From assembly GCA_018005585.1 (NCBI GenBank), contig JAGMZX010000002.1, positions 48,078 to 93,656 of the forward strand: DNA of 45,579 nucleotides, read 5' to 3'. Below are positions 43,787 through 45,579 of the stretch, piece by piece. Both the position numbers and the translations under genes were made by a program. Below the pieces are notes generated by a model. The model was not told the DNA's origin and did no database searches. It saw only the letters and a list, made by a program, of their open reading frames with translations. Origin of the DNA: Candidatus Hydrogenedentota bacterium (GTDB taxonomy: Bacteria > Hydrogenedentota > Hydrogenedentia > Hydrogenedentales > JAGMZX01). Position 1 is the stretch's first letter. Each line of letters starts with the position of its first letter.

Positions 43787-44924
43787 CCGGTCGGGCCTCC
43801 TCAAATTGGCCGGCGGCCAAGGGCAGCCGCACCTCAAATCGTGTTCCCACACCCACCTCGCTGTGGACGTGAATAGTCCCTTCGTGCGCCGTCACAATCC
43901 CGTGCACCACGGGCAAGCCAAGCCCCGTACCTTCGCCAATGTCCTTGGTGGTGAAGAACGGCACGAATACCTGCTGAAGCACCTCGGGACTCATGCCGGG
44001 CCCCGAATCTTCCACGTGAAGCACGACAGCATCGGCGGCCGCTTCGGTCTTCAGCCGGAGTGTCCCTCCGTCTGGCATCGCCTGCAACGCATTCACGACG
44101 AGGTTCACGACCACCTGGGTGATTTGCGCGGGGTCAGCGGGAATCTGTGGCAACATCGGGTCAAGCATGCACACAACATCCACTCCCGCCCCTGCGCAGC
44201 GTGCGCCCAGAAGAGAAAGCGCTTCCTGCACCACCTGACTGAGGTCCAAGAGCGTCTTCTCCGGAGGCAGTTGCCGTCCAAACACCAGCAGCTTCCGGAT
44301 GACCTCTCTCGCGTGCAGGGATGCATGCTCTATTTTGATGAGATCGCGGTCAGCCGCTTCGGGCAGACCCGGACATTTCCTGGCCAACTGTGCAAAACCC
44401 AGGACGTTTCCCAAGGGTTCGTTCAGTTCGTGGGCAATCCCGGCCGCCAACATCCCAATCGTAGCGAGCCGATCCGCATGCAGCAACTGATTTTCCAGGC
44501 GGGCCCGGTCCAGCTCCGCCTCTTTGCGTTCCACGACCAATGCCACCTGCTGGGCGACGGCATTGATCAAATTGCGTTCCTCCCTCAGAAATGGGCCCTC
44601 ATCGCGCTCCGGCATCTCTTCGAGATAAACGACCTCGATAAAACCACGATTGACGTTTTGCACGGCAACCTCGGCGTGCTGGGCATGGGAGCTTTCCCGA
44701 AAACCCGGCGCGGCATATACGCATCCGTTCAGGACAATGCGCGCGGAAGCGATTTCGGGATATTGCCAGGCGGACGTCAGCAAGCTCACGGTCTGCTGAA
44801 GAATTTCCTCGATGGAAATGCCTGGTTTGGCCGCTATTTCGGCCATTCGGAGCAGACAAGTCAGTTCCTTGACGCGTTCCTGCAACGCCCTCGTTGTAGA
44901 TTTGCGGCCTCTCTTCTGCGTCAT
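43767..44924 (-). CDS. Cytosolic GAF-domain histidine kinase (NtrB-like)
   Basis: 385 residues; GGAGA lies 4-5 nt before the ATG at 44924. There is no membrane segment. A short coiled coil (about 8-30) leads into a GAF-like domain (about 30-140, with the WQYPEIASARI pattern common in sensor kinases). The HisKA helix has His165 (GIAHELNEPLGN), and the HATPase domain has DSGPGMSP and GTGLGLPVVHGI. The Cys content of the GAF region is low (one Cys near 68), so a cluster-based redox sensor is not evident. The signal is unknown. It overlaps the regulator start by 20 bp. Confidence 0.9.
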   Translation of the reverse strand: MTQKRGRKSTTRALQERVKELTCLLRMAEIAAKPGISIEEILQQTVSLLTSAWQYPEIASARIVLNGCVYAAPGFRESSHAQHAEVAVQNVNRGFIEVVYLEEMPERDEGPFLREERNLINAVAQQVALVVERKEAELDRARLENQLLHADRLATIGMLAAGIAHELNEPLGNVLGFAQLARKCPGLPEAADRDLIKIEHASLHAREVIRKLLVFGRQLPPEKTLLDLSQVVQEALSLLGARCAGAGVDVVCMLDPMLPQIPADPAQITQVVVNLVVNALQAMPDGGTLRLKTEAAADAVVLHVEDSGPGMSPEVLQQVFVPFFTTKDIGEGTGLGLPVVHGIVTAHEGTIHVHSEVGVGTRFEVRLPLAAGQFEEARPDGQESG

Positions 44925-44981
44925 GCGCTCTCCGGGAAGGGGTCCACATTGGGACCTTGCCTCTGTTAAGTCTTGCACGAT

Positions 44982-44997
44982 TTGAACGCCGGTTCAA
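44982..44997. promoter_or_regulatory. Inverted repeat upstream of the kinase-regulator pair
   Basis: TTGAAC and GTTCAA arms flank a 4-nt centre, about 58 bp upstream of the kinase ATG. It could be an operator; the minus-strand TTGAAC also reads as a -35 box with a poor -10 box 17 nt later. Confidence 0.35.
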
Positions 44998-45210
44998 TAA
45001 TTCGCCCGCCACTCCGTCGGTGTCTTCTTCTCTTGGGTTGTCGCGTATACATTGCCGGATGCGGTCGAGAGCCGCATCGTTGCGGAAACGTGTTCGCAGT
45101 AGTCATGTTGCCAAACGGGAACCCCGTTGTCCCGCGCGACGAGACGGTTTCAAGCCCGCGCACGATTTCCGGCAAACCGTGCCGCCGCCCACCCCCCGTG
45201 CCCGTAGCCC

Positions 45211-45237
45211 GTAGGGGCAGGTTTCAAACCTGCCCCA
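45211..45237. repeat. REP-like palindrome, copy 1
   Basis: GGGGCAGGTTT and AAACCTGCCCC flank a single C (45214-45236), an 11-bp perfect stem. It is preceded by GTA and followed by AAC. It is the same sequence as copy 2 about 50 bp downstream. Confidence 0.85.
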
Positions 45238-45261
45238 ACCGCTGCGGGCGCGTCATATCCC

Positions 45262-45290
45262 GTAGGGGCAGGTTTCAAACCTGCCCCTAC
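45262..45290. repeat. REP-like palindrome, copy 2
   Basis: Same core as copy 1 with the longer stem GTAGGGGCAGGTTT / AAACCTGCCCCTAC around a single C (14-bp arms). Palindromes of this kind recur between genes in many environmental genomes and may act as transposase-mobilised REPs. Confidence 0.85.
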
Positions 45291-45415
45291 CACTGGCATC
45301 GCACGGCGCAACCGTACCAGATAGGCAGTTGAAGGGTCGCGGAAAACACCGTTCAGGAATCGGCAATAATGACAAGGCTTTTCATGAACTGACAACGTCT
45401 GGCGGGGAAAAAGAA

Positions 45416-45492
45416 TGGCGCGCCCGGCGCGACTTGAACGCGCGACACCCAACTCCGGAGGCTGGTGCTCTATCCAACTGAGCTACGGGCGC
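45416..45492 (-). tRNA. tRNA-Arg(CCG)
   Basis: On the minus strand a full cloverleaf is visible. The acceptor stem is GCGCCCG/CGGGCGC, the D-arm contains AGCTCAGTTGGATAGAGC, and the anticodon stem is CCAGC/GTTGG with loop CTCCGGA (anticodon CCG at 45456-45458). The T-arm is GCGCG-TTCAAGT-CGCGC. The 3' CCA is encoded (45416-45418). It reads CGG arginine codons. A -10-like TATACT lies upstream at 45505-45510. Confidence 0.97.
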
Positions 45493-45537
45493 GTAGACGT
45501 GGGAAGTATAACACACCGCGCCCGCGCCAGTCGATTC

Positions 45538-45563
45538 TTCTTGGTCGTGTTTCTTGGTCGTGT
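45538..45563. repeat. 13-bp tandem duplication near the window end
   Basis: TTCTTGGTCGTGT occurs twice in direct succession upstream of the tRNA gene. No coding or regulatory role is evident. Confidence 0.6.
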
Positions 45564-45579
45564 CATCAACCATGCGTCT

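Larger units (their letters stand above)
44925..45415. other. Intergenic region with palindromes and REP-like repeats
   Basis: 491 bp without a credible gene. It holds a TTGAAC/GTTCAA dyad (44982-44997) upstream of the kinase, a GATGCGG/CCGCATC hairpin (45058-45078) and two REP-like palindromes (45211-45290). The translated frames seen here are artefacts of these repeats. Confidence 0.5.

Noticed and set aside
45382-45573. 63-residue minus-strand frame containing VAQLDRAPASGVGCRAFKSRRARH
   Set aside because: This is the well-known artefact of translating through a tRNA gene; the tRNA-Arg at 45416-45492 explains it.
1-45579. CRISPR arrays, rRNA genes, prophage or integrative element modules
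   Set aside because: No regularly spaced identical repeats with unique spacers, no rRNA signature and no integrase or structural phage genes were found; the direct repeats present are coding repeats, IS ends or REP-like palindromes.

Overview
The window is about 45.6 kb of GC-rich bacterial chromosome. It has 36 convincing protein genes (the first cut by the window edge), one 32-residue candidate gene, one tRNA and one decayed insertion sequence. P-ring and L-ring flagellar genes (flgI, flgH), a GldFG/ABC-2-type export operon and several signal-peptide proteins indicate a flagellated diderm. Thrombospondin-3-type Asp repeats, Glu-Gly linkers next to Ig-like domains, and dockerin-like tails with paired LSELLR-(V/L)-(V/I)-QFYN motifs resemble what I know from Candidatus Hydrogenedentota and the planctomycete/lentisphaeral neighbourhood. 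That taxonomic placement is inference.

Layout. 1-4816: two secreted proteins, a large Ca-binding repeat protein and a GH10 xylanase-like enzyme with a dockerin. 4850-5097: a possible very short transcription unit. 5213-7967: SGNH hydrolase, GAF-GGDEF diguanylate cyclase and a TerB-like protein. 7974-8492: a lipoprotein. 8570-15219 (minus): a compact flagellar operon flgF-flgG-flgA-flgH-flgI-flgJ-(EF-hand protein)-flgN-flgL, with no flgK in its usual slot. 15562-17331: 5-formyl-THF cyclo-ligase convergent with an HtrA-type protease. 17403-23231 (minus): ABC ATPase, a GldF-GldG fusion and a DUF4340 protein. 23540-26596: nucleotidyltransferase, a DUF5610-like protein and a zinc-ribbon membrane protein. 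26648-33898 (minus): rny-ymdB-smc-glycosyltransferase. 34620-35918: an exported protein with a Glu-Gly linker and a C-terminal anchor. 36097-36664: an internally deleted IS21-family element. 37033-42038 (minus): a redox operon (Cys-rich protein, NuoE-like, NuoF-like, NuoG/HoxU-like, FMN-binding glutamate-synthase-like). 42410-44924 (minus): a cytosolic histidine kinase and an NtrC-type regulator. 45416-45492: tRNA-Arg(CCG).

The strongest regulatory pattern is a set of sigma-54 (-24/-12) promoter matches, each correctly oriented just upstream of a gene or operon: the flagellar operon, the ABC/Gld operon, the xylanase and the redox operon. The redox operon lies immediately downstream of a kinase/NtrC-type regulator pair whose regulator keeps an intact GAFTGA loop, and two TTG-N5-CAA dyads sit where an enhancer would be expected. 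The most unusual system is this redox operon. It looks like the NADH-oxidising core of an electron-bifurcating HydBC/Stn-type complex, joined to an orphan FMN glutamate-synthase domain instead of a hydrogenase.
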